DNA of 13,376 nucleotides, from assembly GCA_028703545.1 (NCBI GenBank), contig JAQVMR010000024.1, forward strand, positions 1 to 13,376, read 5' to 3'. Below, piece after piece: positions 12,944-13,376 of this stretch; positions within the stretch are counted from its first letter, which is position 1, and the number at the start of each line of letters is the position of its first letter. Made by a program: the position numbers and the translations under genes. The notes beneath the pieces are model-generated. The model searched no databases. It saw nothing but the letters and a program-made list of their open reading frames with translations, and had not been told where the DNA came from. The DNA comes from Patescibacteria group bacterium (lineage in GTDB: Bacteria > Patescibacteriota > Patescibacteriia > UBA1558 > S5-K13).

Positions 12944-13376
12944 TTAATATTTTATTATTGCCGTTATAAATGAAACAACTAAAACTGATATAAAAATTAC
13001 AAATAAATTTATTTTATTTTTAAATAATACTTGTCCTTTTATATCATCTATAAAAAACTCTGAAACTAAATAATACCAAAGCCAAGTAATGAATGTTAAA
13101 AAATAAATATTAAAGGGTAAGAGCGCCATTCCAATATAAATTTCTGTAAAAATTATACTTACTATAATTAAAGAAAATTTATATTTTTTCCATTCTATTT
13201 TTTCCCAATATAATTTTATATTTAAACAAATAAATGATACTAATAATATAAAAAGAGAGCTAATTATCAAATTCGCCCTTATAAATGTAAAAGTATAAAA
13301 CATAAAAAAAATAAAGAACAGAAAACAAATAAAATCCATACTTTTAACAATTTCGTTGGAAATTTCCTTGTTCTCA
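12944..13376 (-). CDS. Polytopic membrane protein, unknown function (5' end probably beyond window)
   Basis: From ATG 13339 the frame gives 131 residues with about five hydrophobic segments (2-17, 22-42, 54-72, 76-95, 108-129) joined by short, basic loops such as KLYWEKIEWKKYK. I recognise no family. The frame stays open upstream of that ATG to the edge of the window, reading ENKEISNEIVKSMDFI, and no Shine-Dalgarno sequence precedes ATG 13339. The real start is therefore probably outside the window and the gene is partial. The stop codon is 10 bp before the HtrA-like gene, so the two are very likely in one operon with sigma further down. A membrane protein co-transcribed with a PDZ sensor and an ECF sigma factor could belong to the same signalling chain, but this rests on position only. 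Confidence 0.6.
   Translation of the reverse strand, partial: ENKEISNEIVKSMDFICFLFFIFFMFYTFTFIRANLIISSLFILLVSFICLNIKLYWEKIEWKKYKFSLIIVSIIFTEIYIGMALLPFNIYFLTFITWLWYYLVSEFFIDDIKGQVLFKNKINLFVIFISVLVVSFITAIIKY

Overview
The window is an AT-rich (roughly 30% GC by eye) bacterial chromosomal segment. It looks like a member of the Candidate Phyla Radiation (Patescibacteria, Parcubacteria-like). The evidence is family content: a large cysteine-free S-layer-like protein with a Parcubacteria-type N-terminal module and a WSD...DWTN C-terminal motif, an ECF sigma factor near a DUF5667 membrane protein, and an O-antigen-ligase/TPR fusion. Seven of the nine genes with a visible start have no Shine-Dalgarno sequence. 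The lineage is inferred from recalled family features, not from a search.

Left part (1-2548), surface glycan genes: a truncated GT-B glycosyltransferase overlaps the end of an extended-SDR nucleotide-sugar epimerase/dehydratase (both minus). Diverging from them is a complete GT4 glycosyltransferase (plus), which ends in a hairpin terminator overlapping its stop codon.

Middle (2565-5510): a coiled-coil-like protein built from 9- and 16-residue modules, with perfect 27-bp tandem DNA repeats. Next come a polytopic O-antigen ligase/Wzy_C protein with a C-terminal TPR region and a GC-rich 28-bp palindromic terminator.

Core (5577-10670): the 1233-residue S-layer-like protein, preceded by a leader of about 170 nt that is clearly more GC-rich than the surrounding spacers and has inverted repeats. 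Upstream of it is a membrane-anchored DUF5667 protein, the usual partner (probable anti-sigma factor) of an ECF sigma factor.

Right part (10679-13376): a plus-strand gene for a small single-pass membrane protein, with its own promoter, strong SD and terminator, sits between the DUF5667 gene and the ECF sigma gene. A 31-bp perfect palindrome lies in the divergent promoter region. Upstream of sigma are an HtrA-like protein with a PDZ domain whose catalytic triad positions appear lost, and a polytopic membrane protein that runs off the right edge.

Taken together, the window reads as a cell-envelope locus: glycan synthesis and ligation, the major surface protein, and a sigma/anti-sigma/pseudo-protease set that could sense envelope state. 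The best candidates for something undescribed are the S-layer leader RNA, the catalytically dead HtrA-like protein beside sigma, and the 9/16-residue repeat protein.
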